NCBI RefSeq assembly: GCF_037975245.1
Contig: NC_092576.1
Coordinates: 18,158,611-18,222,610, forward strand
Length of the DNA: 64,000 bases
From: Apostichopus japonicus
Lineage: Eukaryota; Echinodermata; Holothuroidea; Aspidochirotida; Stichopodidae
Direction of reading: 5' to 3'
The notes under the pieces are model-generated. The model saw nothing but the letters and a program-made list of their open reading frames with translations. It searched no databases and was not told the origin of the DNA. How positions within the stretch are numbered: position 1 is the stretch's first letter; each line of letters begins with the position of its first letter. A program made the position numbers and the translations under genes. Shown in pieces: positions 35,733-55,439 of the stretch.

Positions 35733-36194
35733 TCACTTCGCCCAACAACCATTTCGCCCAACTGTCATTTCGCCCAACCAGCCTGGCCATTTCTTCCAAC
35801 CAGCATGGTCATTTCGCCCAACAAACTTGGTCATTTCGCCCAACCTTGGTAGTCATTCCGTCCAACCTGTTTTCACTAATATTCAGTCAGAATAGCAATT
35901 CAAAACAATAACAATAACAATCACAAAAAAGGAAAAACCAATTCCCGAACGTTTACTATCGAACTTAATATTCGGTTCGTATCCTGTAATGTTAACAATT
36001 CCCGAACGTTTCCTTTTGAAGAATAATATTTAATAAATGTTGGGCGGAATGACCATGCTGGTTTGGCGAAATGACCAGGCTGGTTGGTCGAATTAACCAG
36101 GCTGGTTGGGCGAAATGACCAGGCTGGTTGGGCGAAATGGTAAGGTTGGGCGAAATGGCAGTTGGGCGAAATGGTTGTTGTTGGGCGAAGTGAC
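35733..36194 (+). mobile_element. Foldback element 3, internally deleted
   Basis: Starts TCACTTCGCCCAACAACC and ends GTTGGGCGAAGTGAC. The left interior (AATATTCAGTCAGAATA) matches element 1's left side and the right interior (CCCGAACGTTTCCTTTTGAA) its right side, with most of the middle missing. Confidence 0.75.
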
Positions 36195-39100
36195 CTGCTT
36201 CCTCCCCAAATAAAATGTTCACAATGCCTTGCAATTTGAATAGTATGTTAAATGTCATCAAGTTGTTCTGTAAAAGGGTTACCTGTTTGACTTTTACACA
36301 TCATGTAAAAGTTATTGAGTGTTGTATTGAGTTAATTGTAGAATTGATAAAATCGTAAAGTCTGTACTGATAGGAGCCGACGTCACCATCAATTTAGCCT
36401 TAATTAAATGAACATTGTAGATATTTAACTGATTACTTTGAAATCCGGAACAGCTACAAATAAATTACTAGGCTGCACTCATTTATTCCCCCCCCCCCTT
36501 TTTGCTAGTTTAGCTATGCTACGTTTTCGGCACACCATGATTCAGCATTGATCTGTGATACATTGCAAGGGTGTACATAGCTCAGATTATATGATTACCA
36601 AGAAATGATCGGATACAATCTATGTACTACTGATTATTAATGTGTATAGGTCTACTGTTAATATCAGCCTACACTTCTAAGTTTATGAATGCAAAATGGA
36701 ATGAAATCGTCTCGACGCAAGGTTATGAATTGTAAAAACAAAAATATCCCCGACTTTAACGGTTTTTCGTCTGGCTGATTGTGTAGGTAGGAGAATTCCC
36801 CCACCCACCCCACCACCCTCTCAATTGCGCATACTAGTGTCTATTACTATGCAGCTATAAACAGCTCCATGCTATACTAAAATTTTCCAATCTAATCCCG
36901 ACTAAATCCCACGATTTCTGACACTGAAACAGCTAAACAAAAGCAGACTTAGTGTTGTTACCAAGTGACCCGTGAAACTAGCTGAAATGTTTTGTTCGCT
37001 TTTGTTATATTTGTTATTTTGTTGTATTTTTGATAGTGAACAAACGTCTTTTAAAAACGAAAGAACGTTGATCGCGGTCTTTTAAAAACGAAAGAACGTT
37101 GATCGCTGTGTTGTTTCGTCGGTCGATAATAAAAGTACAAAAAATAGAAAAAAAGATTTGTTTGAACAACAAGCCCCCATGCTGAAAAATTACATGCATT
37201 CCAGGTTAAATATGTCTGTTTTTCAGAAATCTGTTTTGGAATCGTCACATTGCATATTGAAGTTCATTGGCAGACCCCATGTGACAGTTAATGGCGGTCC
37301 TCAGTAGTGATGGAATAACTTCTTTAAGTTTAGACTAAAACTTTCTGAATGTACATCCATGGTCTCAGTCCCGTGTGGACCCGTTTCTCCAACTGTTCAT
37401 ATATCGGCTTAATCTAGATGACATAGACGGTAAAAGGCCTATAGGAGAGAGCGTTGTAGGTATTGGTTGCAAAAAATGTGCACTTAGATTTTTATGGGTA
37501 AAAGAAATAAGTTCATTAGACTTAATAACGATGTCTTTCAATGGGAGAGTCGCATTTGTAATACCGCCGTCTGAGCTATCGACAACAGGCCACGCTGGTG
37601 AATATTTCTTATAAGCGGTGTAGGTGGGGCTATGTCGCCTCTGTAGCATACACGCTTAGCACGCATTGCATACAACTGTTTAGACACAACGCATGTGGCC
37701 ACGTGAAGTTTATATCGGCCACGATACTTTACATATGCACAGTCGCAGTACACGCGGTCGTCGCACGACAATAGTTATTGGACTGTCACACAGGATGAGA
37801 AGTCTTACTGTGTCGACTATGTATGCTTAAACCAAACTTGGAATGTGTGAAACGAACGTTAATAATAACATTAAATACAAATATTGCACATCGAAACGAT
37901 AGCAATGTAGTTCCAATGCAGCTGACAGGCCATATGTACCAAATACTTGCATGTAATGTCTGTGCTTGTTTACAACCAATGGCGGGTATAGTGTACGCAT
38001 GTACACATTTAAAGCACATATGCAGAAATTTGACCATGCTCGCATAAGTTTATGTTTTAAGCGGAGGTGAATGCCTCTGTGTATGAACAGTAACTCCCTA
38101 GACACCTTGTTGAATTATCCCTGTTTGTTTTTTGCCATACGTTTCTTTCTATGCTGCCATGGGTGAATTGCATTGTTACAACACACATATGAATACGGTT
38201 GGAAGTGTACACCACATACCCCCGACACCTCCTCACACCCAGACTCATACCCCAACCAGACACACTTACACACACCAGCGGATTCCTTCAATTGAATATA
38301 TTATACAGAAACAGACTATATGATACTCCATAGCTATCAGGTGACCCGTGACACAGAGAATAGCTTTTGTTTCGGGAATATAAAGTAAAGCGAATGACTC
38401 TAGTCGCTTGTCTTTATTCGTCGGTCGATAACAATAGCAAAGAGATCGTACAAACATTTCCAGTAACTCTTTTATTCAATACACTAACTAAGCCTCTTAG
38501 TCTACAAATATACTTTGCATTCCCGTTAACTTATTTATTTCTTCATACACTTTTGTTTTTTATAATCACCAGAGTTCACTTTGCAGGTCATTGGCAGGCA
38601 CGACTTTAAACTAAAAGTCAGGGGCTGAAGAGAGGGGCGGGAAAAACCTTTTAAAAGTCTGTCTGTCTGAATGTTAGCAATCATATTTGTATTACTTAAA
38701 GCTTATAGTAGGCTATGGCATATATAGTTTAAATACTTGCACGCATGCCGGCGTTCATCGACCATTAACGACTGATTACATATGTAGCGTTGTCACAACT
38801 ATGTCCATAATGTCATATCAATCTTGGAAATTTGGGCTAGTTTTTTTCCCCGTCCTTTGAACAAAGAATCTCGATTATATTGTTGTTGCAATTTGTTTAT
38901 ATTTTCATTATTATTGACTAATGCATGAAACCTCTAAACTATATATAACTTTAGATGTCGCGATAAAAAGACTCAATTATTCTAGGCTAAGGCTCATCCT
39001 ACCGTTAGGTATACTTGAGGCTGACAATGATGAATTGAGACGCTTATTACTGTATGTGTCATACATTGGCGAATAAAATGGTTTATTTAACGAAGATGAA

Positions 39101-41180
39101 GACAAATTTCATGGTCGTAATATTACATGCATTGCTATCGACATATCAAAATATGTTAAACACAAGCACGAACGATGTACACGCTTCCCTTAGAATGTCG
39201 TAATGTTCTTAGGTTAATTGCCTTAAATAAATTATAAGTATCTTTAAGTATTCATAGTATCAGGAGACCTTCATCTGAATATTCGTGCTCTCTCGAAGAG
39301 AAAGACGTTCTGCTGAACGTCTCGCCAACATAATCCACGTCTCCATCACCATCATCATAACCAAACCACATCACCATGATGATTAGTTTCACTAAATATT
39401 CTAGATCAAGTGATTTTCTTAGTTATTATTATCGACTGACGAGTTCAAACAACCTCGCTTGAACATTCTTTCGTTTTACACTTCTATTCTTCCCCAAAAC
39501 AGAATGCTGCAATAGAAGCTATTATCTCACTTTCACAGGTCACTTGTTAACTACCGATTGTCATGCAGTCTGCTTATGTGAAAATATTTCATGGAAAAAT
39601 ATCGACCGGAACGTGTGTGTGTGGTCGTGGGTGTGCTTTGGTAGGTGTTGTGGGATTGGAGTACGGGAGTAGGTCGATTGAGAATTGTAATACTACTGTT
39701 AAGTAGCTATAGATTTGTGTTACCCATGTCCTCTTAAATTATAGAACTTATATGAATTATTTTGAACACATTGATCATAATTAAACAGTTAGGGATTTCT
39801 ATATCTTGCTGTGAACGTTTTGACACAAGATCTTTGACATAAGCATAAATCGCAGATTGGTGAACTCTGCTAAAACCATTAATGAAATCACATAGTTGAA
39901 GGATAGAATTAAAAAGAAGGGCAACGACGAAGCGATCGCCTTTGCCTATTTCTTCTATACGCTGTTAGCAACGCGAAGTTTCCGGTAGAAAATACTACAT
40001 AATTTATAGCAATATGTGTGCTGCAACAGTATTATTAACTCAGGACAGCGTGAGAAACGTTTGATTAAACCATTATAGTTAAAATTGAAGAGCAATAAAA
40101 GAAGCCATTGTTGATACACAAAGGCATTCCCCTCTGTGAAGAAAAAAAAATTGATTTGCTTTTGGTGGCAAATTGATAGCATTCTGAACAAAGTATGCAG
40201 TTATCACTATACAAGGGACTAAGTAGAATCTCCTCGTGCAGAATATTTGAATTATAGGATTTTTTTATAATAATTTGGTATGCAACTTATTCAATAAGCA
40301 CGGTTTTACATTTTCATCATTATCTTAAAAACACATAAACTGATTGAAGAAAAACGAGCAAACATTGCACCAGCATACTCTGCATATCTAATGAGTGAAA
40401 ATAACTTCGTAAATTTAGTGACACCCCATAATATTGGAACATGGTCGTGACGTCACCAAAGGAAGAGCCTGCAGATAATAGCCAATAACCACACATGCAC
40501 ACGTATTCAGGCTATTTTAAAGTAAAGCGGTATATATAAGACAGTTAACGATTGAGACAGTTTTAAATTAAATGTAAAAAAAAAAAATCCCAGCCCATTG
40601 TTCTGCAGCCCTGACTTTACCGAGTGCCAATATATGATATGACCTCCAAAGTGCACTCCGATGATTTTCAAACAGAAATAAATACATCAAATAAATAAAC
40701 AGGTATGCATAGTGATGTTAGAGAATATAGGTTAGCCATGAGAACTGATATAAAATATGAAAAGAAATCATAAAAGAAACATGAAAGTAAATATCCATAT
40801 ATGAAACCTCAGACAATCAATATATAAGATTAAATACCTCCTTACATAATAAGTAGGTCTATGAAAGAACTAAAATATCTCATGAATAGTTAATGGCTAT
40901 GACACTTGGTCATTAACGCATGAATCACACCTTCAATGATTCATAAAATAAACATTTTAGAATTAAACAAGTAGTGGAGGTAACGCTTAAGTTATGGCAC
41001 GTCTGCCTCTAAATATCCACACTTGAATTATAGTAACAAATTAACAATTTACAAGAATAACACACTGTACCTATCCAGCTCGATTTACCCTCGACTGATA
41101 CGAATACTTAATATATAAACTCATGAACACAAACTGTAAGTTAAAGGGAGTGAAGACTCGCACACAAAGAAACGTCTGAA
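36195..41180. other. About 5 kb of unique DNA, no gene recognised
   Basis: A 31-bp tandem duplication (GTCTTTTAAAAACGAAAGAA...) lies at 37046-37107. Overlapping frames at 37365-37649 (minus) and 37375-37614 (plus), and several at 37.8-38.6 kb, have no splice support or motif. A TATATATAAG word at about 40531 could be a TATA box but has no gene behind it. C-runs lie at 36489-36498. Confidence 0.45.
37046..37107. repeat. 31-bp tandem duplication
   Basis: GTCTTTTAAAAACGAAAGAA plus CGTTGATCGC repeats once, with only the last base differing. Confidence 0.9.
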
Positions 41181-47334
<6,154 letters not shown>

Positions 47335-47421
47335 CACTGGATTGGTATTTACGTTTACTTCTCCAAGTTGGTGCTTAGGTTTACCTGAGGTGAAATGATT
47401 GGATCAACTTGAAATTTTACA

Positions 47422-47486
47422 TTTTTTTTCTTGTAACTTCGGAATTGAAAAGTTGATGATGTTTTGTTTTTTTAATTCGAAATGAT
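47422..47486 (+). repeat. Copy of unit C's end inserted in unit B
   Basis: TTCTTGTAACTTCGGAATTG through AATTCGAAATGAT repeats the last 65 bases of unit C (47124-47188). It is placed inside B's left end, where A reads straight through. The 18 bases CAACTTGAAATTTTACAT are then repeated after it. Confidence 0.85.
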
Positions 47487-50400
47487 CAACTTGAAATTTT
47501 ACATCAGTATACCTTATGGTTCTAGGACTGCATATCAGTCGTTATAAGTTGCTACCTACTTTTTGGGTCATTTGGCAAGGAAAAATCCAATTGGTCAAAC
47601 CCTTACGGTAAACCTAAGTCTTGCTCTCAAAGTATATCCCCCAGTTGGTATATAAGTTGACCTGACGTACAAGCATCCGTAGTTTTCTTGACAGCGGCAG
47701 TAGCCTGTATTCAGTGTATACGCTCTACACTGTGTACACTGTATACGCCAGGGCTAACGCTAAAGCATACCCGTCGGCTGCATTGCATGCAACCCAATAA
47801 CAGTTTCGGCTAATATAAGATGATGTGTATTATCTGTTTCCTCTCGATGCAAGGGGACTGGGCTTGAGATCGGGTCAGTCGTTTTGGTTTTCGTGCCCAG
47901 GTTCTTTCCTTGTTGACTTTTTCTTAAAAAAGTACCGTTAAAACGAAAACGTCTCACCAACAACTTCATGTAAGGTCCATGAGATTAGTCAATACAGTTT
48001 GGTGATATTAATAACGTTGATATTGTAACGTTGTTGCATACAGCTTCACGTTATTTGTTCATACCCATATTTCAATACTATAGTCTAGACTAGCTTCTAG
48101 CCTAAAACTTGTAAGGCCTAGCCTACGTTCGGCTGTAGCCTAAGGCCATAGGCCAAGTCCTAACACTACCTTAGCATTGGGTCAAGGGTAAACTGGTCTG
48201 TAGTTTGAGCTACAAATTAATACCAACTGCCAGAGAAATTAGATTTCAAGTAGGTCAGCTTAACTTCTTAGCCTACTGTGCATGTATGTATCATATATGG
48301 CCTTAGATTTTGCTGGACAATTATGTTACTGTACATTGCCCTAATCATGACCAGATACTGTAGCATGGTGGGCTTATAATTGACGCACTTAAGGATTTGA
48401 TCAATGATATCTATCAAGGAAAAATCCAAATTACTCAACTGTATGTGTTTTTCATATGTGTAGTTCCTCAGAAATGTTCTAATCTCAAAATATTTAAGGT
48501 TCTGTGCTTATGCACCGTACAATTGAGCAGAATTTGACCACAAAATGTCTGCCGTGTCAAGTTCTTTCATACCCCTAAATTGACACATTCGTCAATAAGC
48601 TAACTGTAGTGTAGGCCTTAGTATACATCCATTGACTTTAGATGCTGTTTGCTATGCTCTGAGCCTCTAAGCTCTGACAGGTCATGTCCCAGAGAGTAGT
48701 GTTCTCATATTGAGGTAATGTTGGGTATTTTAAGGGTGTAAGATTTCCAAATGCCAAAAAATGTGCAAAACTGGGGGGAGGGTGTTAAAAGCTTAAAAAA
48801 TACCACAATTTGGTCAGCAAATACCTCAAATGGATTCAAACTCATGAAATATGTAATTCTGTTTGGCTGCAAAAAAGTTTAGGTGGCCTGCTGTATCGTT
48901 GCTAGTAATAATTTAAGGTGTGTCAATTACAGGGGTGCGTCAATTATGAAGCCTTTACTATACTGTACAGTAGCTATGCCTAGATTATTATAGACTGAAG
49001 TCACCATGCAAATGTAACTTACAAGTAGCCTGTATTGAATAAAAGATGCTATAATTGCTAGAACTTTTCAAAAAGTTCTTGGAAGTTTTTACTCTCCAAA
49101 ATATTCTCAGACATTCTAGACACCACTGTACTGTAAGATGTCTGAATATCCCAGTGAGGGTATTCAATAAAAACAGTTAAAGGATATAATACTAGAAAAT
49201 CCAGCATCAAATTTGGGCCAATGCAGAATACCTTTAATCTACTGTAAGTCTCTCAAGTGATGCATTGTGTTTCAAGTGTCTTATTTATAACTAGCCAAAA
49301 TTTGTACAAAATAACAATGCCATGCATCCAAAAGGTTATTGAGTCAGTACATTTCCATAATGTAACTATTACAAAGGCTGAGTGCACCTAATTAAAAGTT
49401 AACATCCTCCAAAAATCTATATAACACAAAAATTTGATAAAGCCTTCTATCCCCTCCCTTGCATATACTGTAAGTCATTTTGTTAAGTCTATTTAGATCT
49501 ATAAGTAATACCAAGTTGACTAAATGTGCAATATTCAGTGTTTAAGATCTGAGCTCTGTATTGGCCCAAAATATATTGGAGAGAAGTGTACAACAAAAAT
49601 TGAAATAATGCACGTCTACACTCTGACCATTTGATATTTATTTGATTGGCACTGTTAATGTTTTCTCAGACAAATTTGATGATCAACATTCTCAATCTCA
49701 AGATGAATGACATCAGCCCACTATCCAAGGGAATAACACTGTACGATGTAGCTGCCATGCAGTGAAAAAGTCAATATTGGAACGACAGCAATCATAGCTA
49801 GAGCACAGATGCCGTCTGGGACAGACTGATGTGGTGACCTACTGCATCATTGACAGCAAAATGGAAGATATTTTCTGAATTAATCAAAAAGTAAGTTAAT
49901 ATTCTGTAGGTTTGACATCGCATAAACTTGATACCATAGGACTCTATTATCTCAAATACGAGTAACATCTGAGGTAATTTATTCCAAAGTTATGGAATGA
50001 AGAAAGAAACAATCAGAAGGGATGAAAACTTTTGTATGATCTGGTTAATGTGGTGGTATCTTTTCCTCTATCTCCATAGTATTTAACTACACTAGAGCTA
50101 TATCCACTCTCTGGTTTTTAATCTTAAAGGTCAATGCAAGACAACACCAAATTGTCAGGCTAGGTCCACATAAAATGTACATACATATTTAAATTTTGAA
50201 ATCTTTGCAATTGGTAAAGCTTGAATGACTTGCAACTTTTAAAAGCACTTGCTATGGTAGGGAGCTGTTTCAGCTCCAATTGAATGCATGGCTGCATAAA
50301 TAAAATGTGTAATGTTGTATACAAGGCAAGATGAATCAAGAATTAATGGGCCCAAAATGGGATGGATAAACGAATTGAAATTTACAGTGAAAATAGTATA

Positions 50401-51230
50401 TATGAAAGGTTGTGAGATGATTAAAATATTGGCTGAATTACAGGAGATTTAGTTTTGTAAAGCAGTTCATTGCTTTCTTCATTTGTAGAGTGTGAGGTCT
50501 ATTCGGTAATCGCAAAACATTCCAAGCTATATTGCGCGTGCTATAATTGGGACCAAATCAGCATATCTTTAAGAGAAAGCTTTTCTTTTTGTACCAACAG
50601 ATGGATAGATCTACAGGCTAATACAGCAAAGGATATGCTCTAATTAGAAATGCCAGGCAAGATTATCACACAGTTTACAGTGGGGTGAATACAATCATCA
50701 ACCAAGCTTTTCATCATGCTGTACATAGTGGTATACAGTAGCTCCTTGTTGGGCTTATCAATTAAAAGCTTGCATAGAAGCCGATGCCAAGCAAAGCAAA
50801 AGTATGTCCTGTAAATCGCGAAGTAGGTTCACACATCTCATGTATATCCTCTGGGACACAGCACATCTTTCAATGGAGTTAGGAAGTTGCTGGGAATAGT
50901 TGTTGGATTGGCACAGTAATGTAGTAGCAGTAACAGAAAACTAACTAGTTCCAGGATATGTTACACTGTTACACCATATAAAAGATAGAGGAAATTAATA
51001 TCATAAGCTTCAAGCAGACAGAACCAAGAGAATGCAGACCAGTCTTCATGGGAAGTCTTCTACATATTTAACTGTATAAATGGACTCATTCTTTTGCAAT
51101 GTACTTCTTGAAATATTTTAGTTTGGTGACATTGTGGCACTACATGTTTTCGTAAGTATTAGGGAACATTTGCAGCTGCTTGTCAAGAACATGGAACTTG
51201 TTATACAACTGAAGTGGTCCTGATGCTTAA

Positions 51231-51620
51231 GTGTTGAGGTTACTGGATATTTTGCTGCCTTACCTTGCTTTAACTGTTCTTAAATGCATTTCTCATGTTT
51301 TAAGATGTTTTAATTTTGTATTCCAAGCAAGATCAGCAAGCCATAGTACAGTAATTTTCAACAACCACCACACAGATACTTGTGCAGGACTAAGGGTTTT
51401 TGTTAAGCAGATTACTATTATAAAAATCTTTCAAACTTGTATCCCTCAAAATCTCCAGGGGTACACTGCATTGTTCCTGAACCACAGTTTCACAATTCTA
51501 CAAGTTGGGTTCAGGGGTTATGCTATGGGAAAAGTTTACAATGTTAGGCCTGACTTAATTACTGAAAGCTTGTGGTCTTTTATTACACCAAGAACCAGTT
51601 TATTCTTTAAACAAAATTAA
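51231..51620 (+). other. Unit B copy of the 130-codon frame at 11850
   Basis: Identical predicted product. The three nucleotide differences from A (GTA/GTT, TTT/TTC, GTG/GTT) are all synonymous. No initiation codon other than GTG opens it. Confidence 0.2.
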
Positions 51621-52752
51621 ATTATTTCCCCTCAAAATTGAGGGGAGTGAATACAGCAAAGGCACATGCAACTAGCACCAATGTAATGGAAACCTAGTGC
51701 AGCCCAATGAAACATACTGTAAAACCACAACATTTGTAACTATAGGTATGAAATTGTGCAATCCAGGGGTATTGTGTGTAATTTTGTCCCTCCAAGCATG
51801 AAAACTCCATGATATTGTGGTAATTTGCATTGGTTACGGTATTGGATACAGCCTATACTGGTAAGTCTAGATAAATACTTGAGGTATAAGTTAGTTCCCA
51901 AAATGTTTCTCATGTATGAGAGAGGTCAGAAAATTGAGGTCATGAAATAGTGCAAGTATCCTGGTTTATGTGAAATAAATCTTGTGGAAAATATAAACTG
52001 GGATTGAAAATACAATCAACTGCTTGAATATGATTGTACAATTTTTATTGTGTCTCGTCTTCTAATATCATGCTAATCTCCACTACTGTATGTGTTTGGT
52101 AATAAGCCAGATTTCTGGGTAGAAGTTTAAAAAAGCAAATCGTCAACAATTTTTGATGAAGTTTAAGCAATCACATTCACTGCCTCTATCTCTGTTTATG
52201 TTTTGAGTCAGCAACACAGTATACTGTACAGTAGTGTACAGAAAGGGACACTTTCTGTTGTATTCCTGATCAATTGAAAATTGTTTGTTGTTTGACTGTT
52301 TGTAGCAGTATTCCTCTGAGGAGTGAAAAAAATAAACATACAGTGAACAGTTGCAACTGCGCATGCATTTATACATTACTTAAATTATGTTCTGATGAAA
52401 TTCATGTAATATTCACTGTCGATTTTAGTTCAAAACTGCCAGTATACCATTAGTTCCTGAGCCATATTTTTTTTGCTTTAAAAATCTGGCTTTGAGTGTA
52501 TAGTATTTTGTCAAAAACATAAAAGTGGAGGGGCTGCTTATCATCATTCCCTGAACAGGCTTACCCAATTTGTTAACTATAATGGTAACATATCAAAATG
52601 TCTGGGGACTTGCCACAGTGCTGACAATTTTCAAATATTTCCATGGTTCCACCAGGGATGTTAGAGATGGACAAACAACATTTGAGCTTTCTTTAACGTT
52701 TGTTTTGTGCCGACATTAATACTGTTTTTGGTCCAATACTAATACCTAAATA

Positions 52753-53622
52753 GGGTGACAGGACAAAATCCCCCAGACAAAGTCCCCCTAGGACAAAATC
52801 CCCCAGAGCCAAAATCCCCCTGGACAAGATCCCCCTAGGACAAAATCCACCCAAGCCAAAATCTCCCCAAGCTATAAAAAATCCTATCAATTCTTTACAA
52901 AAATGCGTCATCCCGGCCCCCGGTATCGTCATCCAGTACCGTCATCCGGTACCCTCACCAGTATTTCCATTGGTACTCTCAGTGGTTCCCGGACCAGTAC
53001 TCCGACCATACCCGACCGGTACCTTAATAGTGAGCCTGACAGTTACCCCCACCGGTGCTCCTCCCTGACCAGTACCCTGGACTGTACCCCGGCCGGTACC
53101 TCGACCGGTATCCCAACTGGTATCCTGAAAGGCACCCTGACACATACTCTGACACGTACCCTTACTAGTACTGGTACAATAAACAGTAATTTGACCAGTA
53201 TCTTGACCGGTCCCTTAAATGTCACAACATGGAGCTATATCCCATGGCCACACTAACAGGTAGCCTTGCAATTACCCTCAATGAACTCCGGACCAGTCCC
53301 TTGACCAGTATCCTGACCAGTACCCTAACCAGTACACTGAGTGGAACCCTGACTGGTAGAGTGACCAGTATGATGACCGGTACCCTGACCAGTACCTTGA
53401 CCGGTACCCTCACAGGTACCCTAACAGGAGCCCTCACAGTTACACTCGCCAGTACCCTCACTAGTACCCTGACCAATCCCCTGAACGGTACCCTAACCAG
53501 TGCAATGTCCCATGCCTTGACTGTCACACCTGGGCCATCACTGGTTGTTGCAGGCAGGCTTTGTATGGGTCAGTGGGATATTGTCTCGGGGGATTTTGTC
53601 CGGGGGATTTTGTCTTAGAACC
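52753..53622 (+). mobile_element. 870-bp inverted-repeat element, unit B copy
   Basis: Target duplication CCTAAATA at 52745-52752 and 53623-53630. Same ends as in A. The internal minisatellite differs by gains and losses of repeat units that happen to balance in length. Confidence 0.85.
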
Positions 53623-54592
53623 CCTAAATATCACTCAAAACGGATAATGGTACCAGACGGTACCTGTACGTTGTCTGCTAGATTAATACGATGTCAAAAG
53701 GCTAGAACATGCACTATAATACTGTTATCAGTCGCCAGTAGGTATATACCACACTCATCTCATATCAGTATTTGTTTCTAATGTCATAACAGGCAGTGGT
53801 GGAGCGTCCATACAGTCAGGCGGGGGGGGCGGACTCAAATGGGAAGCTGGCGCCCTTTTCAGCTATTCAACACTTTTTACTTATTCGCGATTATTTACTT
53901 TTTTATTGCGCTCTCATCTACCTATTGACATTTGTCACATTTTGTTGGCGATGACACCTATACCTAAAGGGTCATTTCCGGCGATATAGGGAGTATCTTT
54001 ACTCAAAAGATTTCTGTACGCTCTGCGCCAACCTGTGGTGGCGCTCCGCTTAAATAAAGTCGAAAGCGCCCGTACAGACCTTTCTCGGCCCTCTGACCAA
54101 TATCCCTAGCTCCGCCACTGGCTCCCAATCTTCTTCCCCGTCAATCCGTCTAGTACCCCCCCCCCTACCTTCCCCAACCGAACCTCGTATGTTAAAGGAA
54201 TATCTAATGATTAGAGACACTTATTCTAATGTTAAATCAGCAAAGAGCAAGCAATAATGATTTTATCACTAAGATTTTTTTTAATTTCTCAGTTACACCG
54301 TCATTTAACTTCCCACTCAATCTTACACTCCCTGATACTCTTCCATCCCAATGTAGGAAACTTCATCGTTACACGCAGCACGCAACGATCCTTGTTCTAC
54401 TTAATTGATCCTTACTGAGTCTTTCAACTTAAAAGCATATTTTTTTCCAAATAGATTAGTGAAAGTTACACAGTTTAATAAATTAGAGGCATCTCCTTGT
54501 TAAAGAACTGTATTATCGGCGTATAGTCTTCCGACAAGCGTAACTTAGGTTTGAAAGAAATCAATGGGAGCAGGCAGTAAATGATATTAACT

Positions 54593-54596
<4 letters not shown>

Positions 54597-54659
<63 letters not shown>
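54597..54659. repeat. (TA)n array, expanded relative to unit A
   Basis: About 62 bases of TA. The matching place in A (15217-15241) has only short broken TA runs around a GGC. Confidence 0.9.
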
Positions 54660-54663
<4 letters not shown>

Positions 54664-55205
54664 ATCTCTTATTGAACGAATTATTAGCCCCCTGGTTACA
54701 TCGTCATTTATCATCCCTCCCCCATCCTGCCCTACCCTTCTTCACCTCACACACTCCGCTCTAAAGGGTTAAAAGAAATCAGCGAGAGCAGGCAGTAATG
54801 AAATTTACTTACATTAATGATTTTTTTAAATCTCATTTAGAACAAATTATTAGGTCCCCTGGTAACATCATTTCCCCCCCCCCCATTCTCCCCTTCCCTT
54901 CCTTACAATCACCGCTTCTCTTACACCTAAAATATGAGATATCCTCGCAAAGCGTGATGAACTAGGTCCCTCATTTATCTAATGCGTGGAAGGAACTCGA
55001 AACTTTCTTCCTTATCCGCCTATTCCAAGCTTTCTCCAAGAAAAGAGTTACAGTACCTATTACCCAGATTTTTAAAAATAGCCTCCCTCCTCATAAAACG
55101 TGATGATCTATGTCTCTCATTAATCTAAAGCATGGATGAACTACCAACTTTAAGCATATTACAAAGTATTTCCACAAAAGAGCTACGGAACCTACTACAC
55201 ACAAA

Positions 55206-55439
55206 TTATGTAAATGTCACTAAACGGCATCCGTAGGGACATCGTTTTTTGGTCCACATTTGAGTTTCCATCATATCTTTGTTCTGCTTTTCATACATAT
55301 CTTTTATTGTGATTGTTATGATAACCACATCTAAGGACTTTTGAGTCGTATTATTGTATCCAGTGGAATTGTCTCGCTGAGATATAAAAGGATGAATTTT
55401 CCGTACGTTTTCACGGTAGGCCCCTCTGTTCAAGGTCAA
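55206..55439 (-). pseudogene. Unit B copy of the Cys-loop-receptor-like frame
   Basis: Same frame as at 15791-16024, open over its full length, with Y to H and I to N changes. Same reservations. Confidence 0.3.

Noticed and set aside
33738-36194. CRISPR-like array of 22-bp repeats
   Set aside because: Units are contiguous without unique spacers, appear in both orientations, and the genome is eukaryotic; they are foldback-element arms.
40527-40545. TATA-box promoter
   Set aside because: A lone TATATATAAG in AT-rich DNA with no downstream gene.
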